Source: Planctomycetia bacterium
Lineage (GTDB): Bacteria > Planctomycetota > Planctomycetia > Pirellulales > Thermoguttaceae
Length of the DNA: 64,000 bases
Assembly: GCA_030527185.1 (NCBI GenBank)
Contig: JAUNBF010000011.1
Span: 1 to 64,000, forward strand
Direction: 5' to 3'
Both the position numbers and the translations under genes were made by a program. This document shows, piece after piece, positions 56,007-64,000 of the stretch. The notes below the pieces were generated by a model. The model was not told the DNA's origin. It saw nothing but the letters and a program-made list of their open reading frames with translations, and did no database searches. The first letter of the stretch is position 1; each line of letters opens with the position of its first letter.

Positions 56007-57099
56007 CCGAGAGTGTTTGAATTCCGTTGTAAATCAGACAATACAAGAGATTGAAATCATCTGTGTCAACGATGGTTCCACCGATGGCAGTGCCGCTATT
56101 TTGGAGGAATACGCAGCAAAAGATAAGCGAATTCAAATTCTTACCCAAGAAAATGGTGGACTATCGGTTGCGCGAAATGCTGGGATGGACGTGGCAAAGG
56201 GGGAGTATGTTGCGTTTGTTGACTCAGACGATTATATTGATTTACAACTCTATGAGAGAGTTTATACTAAGGCTATAGTGTCCGATGCGGAAATGACAGT
56301 ATTCTTTTTTTACAGAATTGAAAACTCACAAATTGTTCCAGGTTATTCTATGTTGGGAATTTCTCCTTTTCCCATCACGGAGGAGTGTGAAAAGATTAAA
56401 ACCATTCTTCATTCAGGAAATTCGGCTTGCAGCATATTGTACAAAAATTCTTTTTTGAAAGAAAACAATTTACGTTTTGTTCCAGGATTGATTTGGGAAG
56501 ATAATGTATTCAACTCACTTTCAGCATATAAAGCGAACAAAATTGTATTCTGTTTCGAAAGAGGGTACTATTATCGGCAACGGCCTGGCTCGACAACCCA
56601 ATGTCGTTCTAACCATTTCAAATGGCTGGAAACTATGAAAACCTTTTTTGACAATTTCCAAGGTGTTAATTTACAACCAGAAACTCGATTATTTCTCTCT
56701 TCATACAAGTTGAAGCAATTATACGAATCCTACCATCATCTCCCTCTTTTTCTGAAAAGGAGTTTTGCGAAAAAAGTTTTTGAGATAATTTCTTCGGAAG
56801 AGTTAAAATTACTGGAGAATTTCACGTTAGACGTGAATGCCAAAGTTCGTTGTTTTTATTTGTCCATGAGACCAACATCCGTTAAACAATTTATATTTTT
56901 ATTAAAATACTGGAAAAACGTATCTGTGGATTATTTTGTCACCTCGATTTATCGCATGTTATTACGCCATTCCTGTTATTTACAAAAAATTACACAAAAT
57001 GAGGAAAAGCAGGTAGATTCAACGATTGCTCAATGGCGTAATTATGCTGATGAAAAAAGAGTGCTTGAGGTAGAGTATGACGATGTTGGGCAAGTGTGA
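55951..57099 (+). CDS. GT2-family glycosyltransferase
   Basis: A 382-residue paralogue of the preceding enzyme. The first 20 residues are almost the same (KISIIIPVYNVEKYLRECL), with DGSTDGSAAILEEYAAKD, DSDD at 91-94 and WEDNVFN near 180. After about residue 60 the sequences part, and the C-terminal half is quite different, so acceptor or linkage should differ. The start overlaps the previous stop by 14 bases. It is AT-rich. Confidence 0.92.
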   Translation: MKNPKISIIIPVYNVEKYLRECLNSVVNQTIQEIEIICVNDGSTDGSAAILEEYAAKDKRIQILTQENGGLSVARNAGMDVAKGEYVAFVDSDDYIDLQLYERVYTKAIVSDAEMTVFFFYRIENSQIVPGYSMLGISPFPITEECEKIKTILHSGNSACSILYKNSFLKENNLRFVPGLIWEDNVFNSLSAYKANKIVFCFERGYYYRQRPGSTTQCRSNHFKWLETMKTFFDNFQGVNLQPETRLFLSSYKLKQLYESYHHLPLFLKRSFAKKVFEIISSEELKLLENFTLDVNAKVRCFYLSMRPTSVKQFIFLLKYWKNVSVDYFVTSIYRMLLRHSCYLQKITQNEEKQVDSTIAQWRNYADEKRVLEVEYDDVGQV

Positions 57100-57316
57100 A
57101 TTATGGAAGAACGGATGTTTCCCTCGTTCTTTGTACATACAATGGCAAATGATTTTTGCGTTTCGTTATTTCCAACGAATTCAGCCGTTCAAGTCGATGG
57201 TATACGATTGTGGAATGGGAATTTGGAATGGCTTGAACCCTGTTAAAACGTTTAAGGAGGGTTGGTCCGTGATGAGAAAAATTTTTCATCGAAAGGGGAA
57301 TGTGAAATGTCCTTGA
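57100..57316 (+). pseudogene. 3' remnant of a third-type GT2 gene
   Basis: The frame ending at 57316 contains AFRYFQRIQPFKSMVYDCGMG, matching the C-terminal ends of the genes at 57307 (LRYFHGIQPIHSLLFDMKEG) and 60715 (GRYFRYEQPWKSFCFDCKEG). Its stop overlaps the next start by 10 bases. Body and start are missing. An ATG at 57077 could in theory express a 79-residue peptide. Confidence 0.7.
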
Positions 57317-58302
57317 CCGTTTCCATCGCACTTTGCACCTACAATGGCGAACGTTTTTTGCAGGAGCAGTTGGACAGTCTGGTGTCGCAGAGTCGATTGC
57401 CGGACGAGGTGGTGGTGAGTGACGACGGTTCGATGGACGAAACGATGGCGATTCTGGAAAGTTGGGCGAAAGGTGTACCCTTTCCGGTGTGGGTGGAACA
57501 GAACGCGAAAAACTATGGGTTTGCGAGGAATTTTGAAAACACGATGCGTCGTTGTACTGGAGACGTGATTTTCCCGTGTGACCAGGACGATGTGTGGTAT
57601 CCAGAAAAACTGGAGAAGATGGCATCGGTGTTGGAAAACGACCTGCATGTGGGGTTGGTTTTCTGCAACGCGACGTTTATAAATGAAAAGGGGGAGGAAC
57701 TTCCTGGAACGCTGGAAACGGACGTACGGGATTGGTTGCGATACGGGATGCCGCGGTTCGTGTCGATTCAGGATACGCGAAAGAATCCCATCAACACGGG
57801 GTGTTGTGCCGCAGTGCGGAGGGATTGGTTGCCGCACTTGTTCCCGATTCCGGAGGGCTGGTATCACGACATGTGGTTTTATACGTTGATGCCATCGCTT
57901 GCCCGGACGCGAACACTTCAGGAACCACTGATTGCGCATCGTCTGCATGGCAATAATTTTTCCCACCAGGGTGAGGAGTGGTTTGAGGAAGGAAAAGCCC
58001 ATGGTTTTCGCGGAGCTACACACCTCTATCAACAGTATCGTCCCCGGATGGAGCAGCTTCGAGAGCGTCTGAAAACCTTTCCCGACTCCCCTCTCAAAGC
58101 GTATCATCTGCGATTTCTGGATCGGATGGAAAAGCACTTTGCTGCGAGGCTGGCGATCCAGTCTGACTTTGGGAAACATTTTTTCCTCTGGTTGCGGGAA
58201 ATCGTGATGCTGCGCTACTTTCATGGGATTCAACCGATACATTCGCTTTTGTTTGATATGAAAGAAGGGTTAACAGCCAAGGGAGAAACTCCTGACCAAT
58301 AG
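57307..58302 (+). CDS. GT2-family glycosyltransferase (rhamnosyltransferase-like)
   Basis: A 331-residue GT-A enzyme with SIALCTYNGERFLQEQLDSL (6-25), SDDGSMD (38-44) and DQDDVW (92-97), the pattern of rhamnosyl- and related transferases. CHDMW-like YHDMWFY and the C-terminal RYFHGIQPIHSLLFD follow. ATG 57307 has AAGGGGAA upstream; earlier in-frame codons belong to the remnant region. It is about half identical by eye to the gene at 60715. Its GC content is higher than that of the two GT2 genes before it, so the locus is a mosaic. Confidence 0.92.
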   Translation: MSLTVSIALCTYNGERFLQEQLDSLVSQSRLPDEVVVSDDGSMDETMAILESWAKGVPFPVWVEQNAKNYGFARNFENTMRRCTGDVIFPCDQDDVWYPEKLEKMASVLENDLHVGLVFCNATFINEKGEELPGTLETDVRDWLRYGMPRFVSIQDTRKNPINTGCCAAVRRDWLPHLFPIPEGWYHDMWFYTLMPSLARTRTLQEPLIAHRLHGNNFSHQGEEWFEEGKAHGFRGATHLYQQYRPRMEQLRERLKTFPDSPLKAYHLRFLDRMEKHFAARLAIQSDFGKHFFLWLREIVMLRYFHGIQPIHSLLFDMKEGLTAKGETPDQ

Positions 58303-58411
58303 ACAGTTTCTTTCCATTGCGATGTGTACCTATGACGGGGAAGAACCTTCTTTACTGAAGCCACAGAATCGTCGTATTGTAAAAATCTGCATAGTAAAAA
58401 CCACGACGTGA
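58292..58411 (+). pseudogene. 5' stump of a GT2 gene
   Basis: An open frame overlapping the end of the previous gene reads FLSIAMCTYDGEEPSLLKPQ and stops at 58411. SIAMCTYDGE is the start motif of this glycosyltransferase type (SIALCTYNGE in the previous gene, SVALCTYNGE in the later one). Everything after it has been lost. Confidence 0.75.
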
Positions 58412-58484
58412 AACAGGGGCGAAATATGTGAAAAATATATCCCATGATTCCTGGATTCACTGTACGATCACCTGTTTCCAGTGC

Positions 58485-58513
58485 TTGACGGTCCTGTAGG
58501 TTTATGTTAAAAT
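58485..58513 (+). promoter_or_regulatory. Predicted promoter of the sulfatase-fold gene
   Basis: TTGACG (58485-58490), a 17-bp spacer and TAAAAT (58508-58513), about 50 bases before the ATG. It suggests that this gene and those after it are transcribed separately from the upstream operon. Confidence 0.6.
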
Positions 58514-58563
58514 CGCTGGGTTAGGGGGGGAGAGTTATGGAACTTTAGGAGGAACGTAAAAAC

Positions 58564-60642
58564 ATGTTTGGAAAAATAAATACGTGGATGAGAAAGTATG
58601 CCTCAGAAATAGTCCGAGCCGGGATGGTGTCGCTTTTGATTTCGGGGACGGTACTTTGCGCTGTGTTGACAGTATTTTTCGCGAATATTTCGGAGTTTTC
58701 CTTTACGTTTCGTGACTTGGCCGGGCCGTTAATGGCAGGTTTTCTACTTTTGTTTTTGTTTCTGTTTATTTTACAGGGAGCTTTTCGTTTTGCAGGAGAA
58801 AAAATCTTTTCGGTAGTAAATCTGCTCTTTTTTGTTATTGGAGTCTATTTATTCATCTTATCCAACATTCTCATCTGGGACATCGGTACGATGATGGGGC
58901 AGGATTTTTGGTGGGACTGGCGTGAACATGGAATGTACACTTTTATTGAGTTGACCTGTCTGATAGTGTTGGCGTTCCTGTTTTGGAGGGATCGCGAATG
59001 GTTTTCCAAACATATCGTATTTCCCTGTGGACTTCTTTTATTGTTTGGGTTTATTTGGCCGTCTTACCTAATGTTGACTGTCACTGGCGAATCGGAGTTT
59101 AGCTACAAAAATTATGTCATTGACCGAACGGATGAATTTCGTTTTGGAAAAGAGCGGAATGTCATTTTGTTGATTTTAGATGCGTATCCGAATGTTTTGT
59201 TGGATGTGGAGGAGGAGAAATATCCTGGTACATGGCGTGCCTTGCGTGATTTTACACGTTATCAAAGATGTCTATGCGAAAATCCTGCGACGGTCTATGG
59301 AATGCCCGCATTATTGGCGGGTATACAAATTCCTCCCGTGGATCTTAATTCTGAAGAGTATACGCAAATTATTCAAAAAATCTATTATGCGGAAAATTCT
59401 ATTCCTAAAAGGCTCCGTGAAATGGGCTTTCGAGTTGAAAACTACTATATTCCCTGCGCACTTCCGGGGGCAGTTTTTTTACATCATGATAAATCGCTAC
59501 TTTCTAATATACGACATAAGTCAGAAGTGGAAAAAGATTCCTCTATTTTTCTACCACGACATAGACCCTCGGTTCAATTACTTGCCGATGCAACGATTTT
59601 ACGACTAATGCCTATCCGAATAAAAGGATTTATGGTTCGCTTTGTTTCCAGTTTGAGAAATTCTTTTTTCCGAAGTGATTCCGAAGAGCCTGATGGTGAT
59701 TTTATTTTTTACAACGGCATACAAAAAGGTGTAGAAATTGGGGATGCTAAAAATGTTTTCAAGTATTATCATTTGAGTGGAGTCCATGGTCCCTATCAAA
59801 TGGATGAAAATTGCGCCCCTCACCCCGGCACCTCGCTGGATGGATACCTTCGTCAGGGCAAAGCCTGCATGAAAATGGTATCCTTATTTTTGGAGCAACT
59901 AAAAAAAGAGGGTATTTACGATAACAGTCTGATAATCATTGCCGGAGACCATGGTCGAGAAGAAAAATTTTTCGGCTTGTCGGAACTTCCTCATGGGATG
60001 AATCCATTGTTTCTTGTGAAGATGCCGAACGAAACCCATGAAACTATGCAGGAAAACAACGATGTTCTTCCTCAAACAGAAGTAGCACCTGCGTTGATTG
60101 CGGCGGTGTCGCAAAATTCCAGGGGAAACACACTTTTTTTCGCTCCTTCCGAATCGCAAAAGAAACTTTTTGAAGAACAGTGGAATAAAAAAATCCATTC
60201 TCACGACGACAGCGTATGGAATCGACAAAAACTCGTTTTCAGCAATTCACTCAACGAAACCATTGCGATACCTGAACAACTTGGGCAGGAAGTTACTTGT
60301 TACGTAAGAGCGAATTACTTTCTGAACAATCATTTGGTAGGATTTGTAATCATTCCGTCCAAACCAGACAAGGGTGTCGTTTTGGCTTATCTGGAAGATT
60401 CTCAGGGAAATCGTTTCGGGGGTGAATCGTTAAAAGTATATAACTTTAACGCACTGTATTCCTGGGGTTTTCAAATAGGTTTATCTCCCGAATTGCCGGA
60501 TGAGGAATATACCCTCTATTTCCGCTACCAGATAGACGACGAATGGAAATACTCAAAATATCCCAAAACTCTGAAAAAATTAGGCAACGATTTCATATTC
60601 GCAGAATCTCGCTTGGCGGGCAGTTCTGAACGAAGCGAGTAA
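58564..60642 (+). CDS. Membrane-bound sulfatase/phosphotransferase-fold protein
   Basis: A 692-residue protein with about five N-terminal membrane helices (residues 15-175) and a large outside domain of the alkaline phosphatase superfamily. Metal-site landmarks are LLILDAYPN near 205, ATVYGMPALLAG near 238, where a Thr stands at the nucleophile position, and IIAGDHGREEKFFG near 460. A Thr nucleophile fits lipoteichoic acid synthase- or phosphoethanolamine transferase-like enzymes better than sulfatases, which need Cys or Ser. It could therefore add a phospho-alcohol group to the glycan. AGGAGG lies 9 bases before the ATG. The gene is AT-rich and sits between a GT2 stump and another GT2 gene. 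Confidence 0.82.
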   Translation: MFGKINTWMRKYASEIVRAGMVSLLISGTVLCAVLTVFFANISEFSFTFRDLAGPLMAGFLLLFLFLFILQGAFRFAGEKIFSVVNLLFFVIGVYLFILSNILIWDIGTMMGQDFWWDWREHGMYTFIELTCLIVLAFLFWRDREWFSKHIVFPCGLLLLFGFIWPSYLMLTVTGESEFSYKNYVIDRTDEFRFGKERNVILLILDAYPNVLLDVEEEKYPGTWRALRDFTRYQRCLCENPATVYGMPALLAGIQIPPVDLNSEEYTQIIQKIYYAENSIPKRLREMGFRVENYYIPCALPGAVFLHHDKSLLSNIRHKSEVEKDSSIFLPRHRPSVQLLADATILRLMPIRIKGFMVRFVSSLRNSFFRSDSEEPDGDFIFYNGIQKGVEIGDAKNVFKYYHLSGVHGPYQMDENCAPHPGTSLDGYLRQGKACMKMVSLFLEQLKKEGIYDNSLIIIAGDHGREEKFFGLSELPHGMNPLFLVKMPNETHETMQENNDVLPQTEVAPALIAAVSQNSRGNTLFFAPSESQKKLFEEQWNKKIHSHDDSVWNRQKLVFSNSLNETIAIPEQLGQEVTCYVRANYFLNNHLVGFVIIPSKPDKGVVLAYLEDSQGNRFGGESLKVYNFNALYSWGFQIGLSPELPDEEYTLYFRYQIDDEWKYSKYPKTLKKLGNDFIFAESRLAGSSERSE

Positions 60643-60714
60643 GGCCATTTTGGGGACCGTACAGACTACCAGAGGAACCTGAAATCATCGTTCACTCCTT
60701 TAGGAAGAATTACT

Positions 60715-61710
60715 ATGAGACATTGGAAACTTTCAGTCGCCTTGTGTACCTATAATGGCGAGCGTTTTTTACAGTCGCAGTTGGAAAGTTTGTCCTGCCA
60801 GACGCGATTGCCGGATGAGGTGGTGGTTGGTGACGACGGTTCGAGCGATTCGACGCTGGAGATTCTGGAAACATGGGCAAAAAAAGTTCCTTTTCCCGTA
60901 CATATCACGCGCAACGAGAAAAATCTCGGTTTTGCGAAAAATTTTGAGGCAACCTTGTCTCGTTGTCGGGGCGAAATTCTCTTTCCGTGTGACCAGGATG
61001 ATGTCTGGCATCCTGAAAAAATCGAGAAAATGACGCAGGTACTGGAGCAGGAACCTACTGTGGAGGTGGTTTACTGTGGGTATCAATGTATTGACCAGGA
61101 TGGAAATCCGTATTTGCCACGTGAGGCCATGGATTGGCAGGTACTGTCTCAGGCCAATATTTACTGGACAAAATTGCGAGAGGAAACACCGCAGGGGGCT
61201 GGTTGTTATTCCGCAATCCGAAAAACTTTGTTGGAAAAGATTTTTCCGCTTCCACCTCATTGGCCGCACGATATGTGGATTTACGTTTCCGCCCCTATTT
61301 TTGGGTCGATGCGAACGCTGAATCTTCCCTTGATACAATATCGGCGACATGATCAAAACATTTCGGATTTCGGCTCTCCCCTTACCTGGAAGGCAGGACA
61401 AAACACCTATTACATTCATTCCGTCCAGCTTTATGCAGCACAACTCCCTTTGCGGGAGGCTCTTTACCAACGGTGGAAGGCATTTCCTGACAATGCGTAC
61501 AAAAAAGGTTATCTGGAATATTTACGGCAGCAGGACATTCATTTTGGAAATCGGCTGAAAATTGAAAAGAATTTTCTGAGGTACTTTCCTCTCGCATGGA
61601 CAGAATGGTTTTCTGGACGATATTTTCGATACGAACAGCCCTGGAAGTCTTTTTGTTTCGATTGCAAGGAAGGTTTGCTGAATCTGTTTCAAGTTCAGAA
61701 AAAGAATTGA
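60715..61710 (+). CDS. GT2-family glycosyltransferase (rhamnosyltransferase-like)
   Basis: A 331-residue paralogue of the gene at 57307, the same length, with SVALCTYNGERFLQSQLESL (8-27), GDDGSSDS (39-46) and DQDDVW (93-98). PHDMWIYVSAP and the C-terminal RYFRYEQPWKSFCFD match the family pattern. TAGGAAGA lies before the ATG. The four-gene spread of this type (two complete, one 3' remnant, one 5' stump) in 5 kb points to repeated duplication and loss. Confidence 0.92.
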   Translation: MRHWKLSVALCTYNGERFLQSQLESLSCQTRLPDEVVVGDDGSSDSTLEILETWAKKVPFPVHITRNEKNLGFAKNFEATLSRCRGEILFPCDQDDVWHPEKIEKMTQVLEQEPTVEVVYCGYQCIDQDGNPYLPREAMDWQVLSQANIYWTKLREETPQGAGCYSAIRKTLLEKIFPLPPHWPHDMWIYVSAPIFGSMRTLNLPLIQYRRHDQNISDFGSPLTWKAGQNTYYIHSVQLYAAQLPLREALYQRWKAFPDNAYKKGYLEYLRQQDIHFGNRLKIEKNFLRYFPLAWTEWFSGRYFRYEQPWKSFCFDCKEGLLNLFQVQKKN

Positions 61711-61749
61711 AAAATGAGGTAGGATAAAGAAAGATGCGAATGTTAAGCT

Positions 61750-61761
61750 GGGGGGGGGGGG
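61750..61761 (+). repeat. Homopolymer of 12 G at the start of a glycosyltransferase gene
   Basis: Twelve consecutive G lie between an upstream ATG (61734) and the ATG of the GT4 gene (61768). With 12 G the upstream start is out of frame and ends at 62021; with 11, 8 or 14 G it is in frame with the whole enzyme. The run also lies 6 bases before ATG 61768, where it could act as part of the ribosome site. Confidence 0.93.
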
Positions 61762-61767
61762 CACAAT

Positions 61768-62973
61768 ATGCAGAATCTGCAAAAGGCTTCCTCTTTCTAC
61801 AAAGGTGGGAAAGGTTTTTCAGTATCCGGGTGCAAGCGGGAAATCCCGGCACTTTCGGAGTCGGAAAAGGGGAAAACGCGAGTTCTGTTCGTCCATCCGC
61901 TCATGGCTCTGGGGGGTGGCGAACGGGTGACGCGAGATTTGCTCGCCGGGCTGAATCGGGAACGGTTCGTGGCGGATATGGCGGTTGTTTGTCGGAATCC
62001 GTTGCGTCCGAATCTTTTTGAAAACGAGCTGCGAGCCGTGGCAGACCATCTCTGGGACATCCCTGCACTGGCGGGGAGCCTTTTCAACGTGGAGTTTTTC
62101 GAACGGTTGTTGCAAACGCGGCAATACCACCAGATCTTCTGGATCGGCGGCAATTCCTATCTCCACTTTTTGCGTCCGGTACTTCACCGAAAGTGTTGGA
62201 AACGCTCGACTTATGTCATTCACAACGACTGGCCGGAATTTTTGGCAGACGCGGCGCAGAATCAGGATATATGCGACGATTTTATTGCTGTGTGCGATTA
62301 TATTCGGGAAAAGCTCCATGCGTGGGAGGGGGTTCCGAAAGAGAACGTCACGGTTTTGTACAACGGGATTCACACGGAGATTTTCGACGCAAGTCTTTAT
62401 CCGACAGCCACTTACCGACCGTCGTCAGGCCTTTCGCGGGACGATTTTGTCGTTTCGTACACGACCCGTTTTGACGCGGAAAAACATCCTGAGTATTTCC
62501 TGCAAATGGCGGAGGAACTCTCCGATTTGCCGCAGATTAAGTTTATTCTGGCAGGGGATGGCGTTCTCCGCGAAACGATTCGGCAGAAAATAGACGCTGC
62601 GGGGCTGGCGAATCGGATTTTTCTTCCGGGGATGATTTACGACGTTCCGCAATTGTTGAGCGAAAGCGACTTGTATTGCCACTGTGTGCGGTACGAGGCG
62701 TGGGGATTGAGTATCATGGAAGCGTTGTCGATGGGCTTGCCGGCGGTGGTAACGAACGTGGGCGGTATCCCGGAATTTTTTGAAGATGGCGTTCATGGTC
62801 GGATGATTCCGTACGATGAGCAGACGCCGCACCGTGCAGCCGAGGCGATTCGGGAGATTTTTGAGATGCCAGATCGCGAAAAGTATCGAGAGGTGAATCG
62901 AGCCAGGGCAGAGCAATTTTCTGTCGAACGGATGGTTGCCAGTTACGAGCGATATTTATCCAATTTGCCGTAA
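61768..62973 (+). CDS. GT4-family glycosyltransferase, possibly phase-variable
   Basis: A 401-residue GT-B retaining glycosyltransferase. Similarity begins at TRVLFVHPLMALGGGERV (near residue 37). FVVSYTTRFDAEKHPEYFL and ILAGDGVLRE mark the donor domain, and the EX7E motif is YEAWGLSIMEALSMG. The first 35 residues have no family similarity, and 12 G lie just upstream, so the true start is uncertain: ATG 61768 as given, or ATG 61734 after a one-base slip. GC content is high again, as in the housekeeping genes. It is the last gene of the glycan locus and ends before a bidirectional terminator. Confidence 0.9.
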   Translation: MQNLQKASSFYKGGKGFSVSGCKREIPALSESEKGKTRVLFVHPLMALGGGERVTRDLLAGLNRERFVADMAVVCRNPLRPNLFENELRAVADHLWDIPALAGSLFNVEFFERLLQTRQYHQIFWIGGNSYLHFLRPVLHRKCWKRSTYVIHNDWPEFLADAAQNQDICDDFIAVCDYIREKLHAWEGVPKENVTVLYNGIHTEIFDASLYPTATYRPSSGLSRDDFVVSYTTRFDAEKHPEYFLQMAEELSDLPQIKFILAGDGVLRETIRQKIDAAGLANRIFLPGMIYDVPQLLSESDLYCHCVRYEAWGLSIMEALSMGLPAVVTNVGGIPEFFEDGVHGRMIPYDEQTPHRAAEAIREIFEMPDREKYREVNRARAEQFSVERMVASYERYLSNLP

Positions 62974-63050
62974 CCTCCCTTTAAGAAAGGAGTTCCGTAG
63001 AGGCGTTTTCCTCTGTTCTCCTCACGTTTCCCACAATACTGAAAGAAAGT

Positions 63051-63087
63051 AAAAAAGGCACAAGAGAAATATTTCCCTGTGCCTTTT
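63051..63087. terminator. Bidirectional terminator
   Basis: AAAAAAGGCACA and TGTGCCTTTT form a strong stem with an inner GAAATATTTC pairing. It lies between the convergent GT4 and pyrophosphatase genes. Confidence 0.9.
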
Positions 63088-63112
63088 CGCTTTCAGAAAA
63101 TCACGCCTCGGT

Positions 63113-64000
63113 TTAGAAGAGAGCGAATTTCACAATCAGTCCAGCCGCAACGACGGAAACCATACTCATCAGTTTGATGAGGATGTTCAAAGACGGACCG
63201 GTCGTGTCTTTGAAGGGGTCGCCAACGGTATCGCCAACGACGGTCGCTTTGTGTGTATCGGACTTTTTGCCACCGAAAACGCCGGTTTCGACGTATTTCT
63301 TCGCGTTGTCCCACGCACCGCCCGCGTTTGCCATGTAAACAGCGACGCAGAAACCGGTGGTCAGTGTTCCGACCAACAGACCAATCACGCCCGTCACGCC
63401 GAGGAGCAGCCCGACGACAACCGGCAAAATCAGCCCCAGAAGCGACGGGACGATCATTTCCCGCTGAGCCGCCATGGTGGAAATTGCGACCGGTTTTCGG
63501 TAGTCAGGCTTGTTTTTGTATTCCATGATTCCAGGAATTTCACGGAACTGGCGACGCACCTCTTCGACCATACCGGAGGCCGCCCGTCCGACAGCCATCA
63601 TCGTCATGGCGCCAAAGACGAACACGCTCATCGCGCCGAGGAAGATTCCGACGAGTACTTTCGGGTTCAGGAGGTTGCAGGTGTAGTAGTTCATCCAGTC
63701 CATCATGTTGGCGTTTTTCACGCTCACGAGGTCTGGCTGGTCTGCCAGCGTTTCGGGAATGAACGGACAGAGCTTCATCACTTCGCCGTCGAGGTACTTC
63801 GGACCATCCTTCACATCGACCGATTTCCAGGCTTCGTTGGACTGTGCCCAGGTCGTTTCGGCACCACGATAAATCGGGGCGGTGTCGTTCGGGTTGCTTG
63901 CCTGATTCGGCATCACCAGATACGATTTCGGGAACCATTCCTTGCCCAACTTGGCATATTCGGCTTTTTCCGCTTCGGTCGCTTCAAAACCGGGATAAAA
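63113..64000 (-). CDS. hppA: Membrane-bound proton/sodium-pumping pyrophosphatase, C-terminal part
   Basis: The last 295 residues of an integral membrane pyrophosphatase that couples pyrophosphate hydrolysis to ion pumping. The gene continues past the window edge. Family signatures: [41 protein letters not shown] and [16 protein letters not shown]. Before NPKVLVG about 110 hydrophilic residues ([16 protein letters not shown], then [11 protein letters not shown] and so on) stand where plant and most bacterial enzymes have a short loop, so this is an insertion facing outside. The residue that decides potassium dependence is upstream of the window. Confidence 0.93.
   Translation of the reverse strand, partial: FYPGFEATEAEKAEYAKLGKEWFPKSYLVMPNQASNPNDTAPIYRGAETTWAQSNEAWKSVDVKDGPKYLDGEVMKLCPFIPETLADQPDLVSVKNANMMDWMNYYTCNLLNPKVLVGIFLGAMSVFVFGAMTMMAVGRAASGMVEEVRRQFREIPGIMEYKNKPDYRKPVAISTMAAQREMIVPSLLGLILPVVVGLLLGVTGVIGLLVGTLTTGFCVAVYMANAGGAWDNAKKYVETGVFGGKKSDTHKATVVGDTVGDPFKDTTGPSLNILIKLMSMVSVVAAGLIVKFALF

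Overview
The window looks like chromosomal DNA from a bacterium of the phylum Planctomycetota. This is an inference from gene content, with no rRNA gene to confirm it. The signs are a Hanks-type kinase carrying a large extracytoplasmic sensor, a secretin with a very long repeat-bearing N-terminus, several short Tat leaders beginning NRR, a GYF_2-type membrane protein, an MFS/PlsC/acyl-activating fusion, and a membrane pyrophosphatase of the planctomycete kind. Base composition is near 50% GC in the housekeeping part and visibly lower at about 51.1-57 kb and 58.5-60.6 kb. I saw no tRNA, rRNA, CRISPR array, transposase or integrase.

Layout. 0-9.5 kb (+): Ser/Thr kinase, secretin, purT, queA. 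9.4-16.0 kb (-): a block that reads as a peroxide-stress group. From its upstream end it holds an STN-domain lipid-free exported protein, PerR (all five metal-sensing residues and both zinc CxxC pairs in place), a di-haem cytochrome c peroxidase translationally coupled to a Tat metallophosphoesterase, a SoxA-like monohaem cytochrome, rubrerythrin and a GYF_2 membrane protein. 16.4-27.4 kb (+): an EF-G, then rpoB-rpoC, separated from the ribosomal-protein genes that usually flank them. 27.4-28.5 kb: about 1 kb with almost no coding sequence, holding a 26-codon membrane peptide ORF and a structured or decayed segment. 28.5-41.8 kb: mixed housekeeping and exported proteins (Tat protein, lipid acyltransferase fusion, EEP-fold protein, aminotransferase, RimO, GNAT, TIM-barrel isomerase) and a solitary adenine DNA methylase. 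41.9-49.9 kb: YgiQ with a huge Arg/Asp tail, TrkH, a PPP-family phosphatase, DnaB, and a two-gene unit of a YkgJ-type Cys-cluster protein and a LexA-like repressor that has lost its protease residues.

50.5-63 kb (+) is a surface-polysaccharide locus: Wzt-like export ATPase, a CDP-glycerol-transferase-like protein, a methyltransferase, a sugar/choline-type nucleotidyltransferase, four GT2 glycosyltransferases, a membrane sulfatase-fold protein and a GT4 glycosyltransferase. It carries clear signs of rapid evolution: three truncated glycosyltransferase remnants, a roughly 120-bp direct repeat that spans the junction between consecutive glycosyltransferase genes, and a 12-G homopolymer at the 5' end of the last one, placed so that losing one G fuses an upstream start codon in frame. 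This is the most interesting part of the window. The last gene (-) is the 3' part of an hppA-type membrane pyrophosphatase that runs off the edge.

The window also holds two copies of a dispersed palindromic repeat of about 135 bp (2.43 kb and 44.8 kb, opposite orientations) and a family of short AT-rich tandem repeats with 7- or 8-bp period that sit at gene ends.
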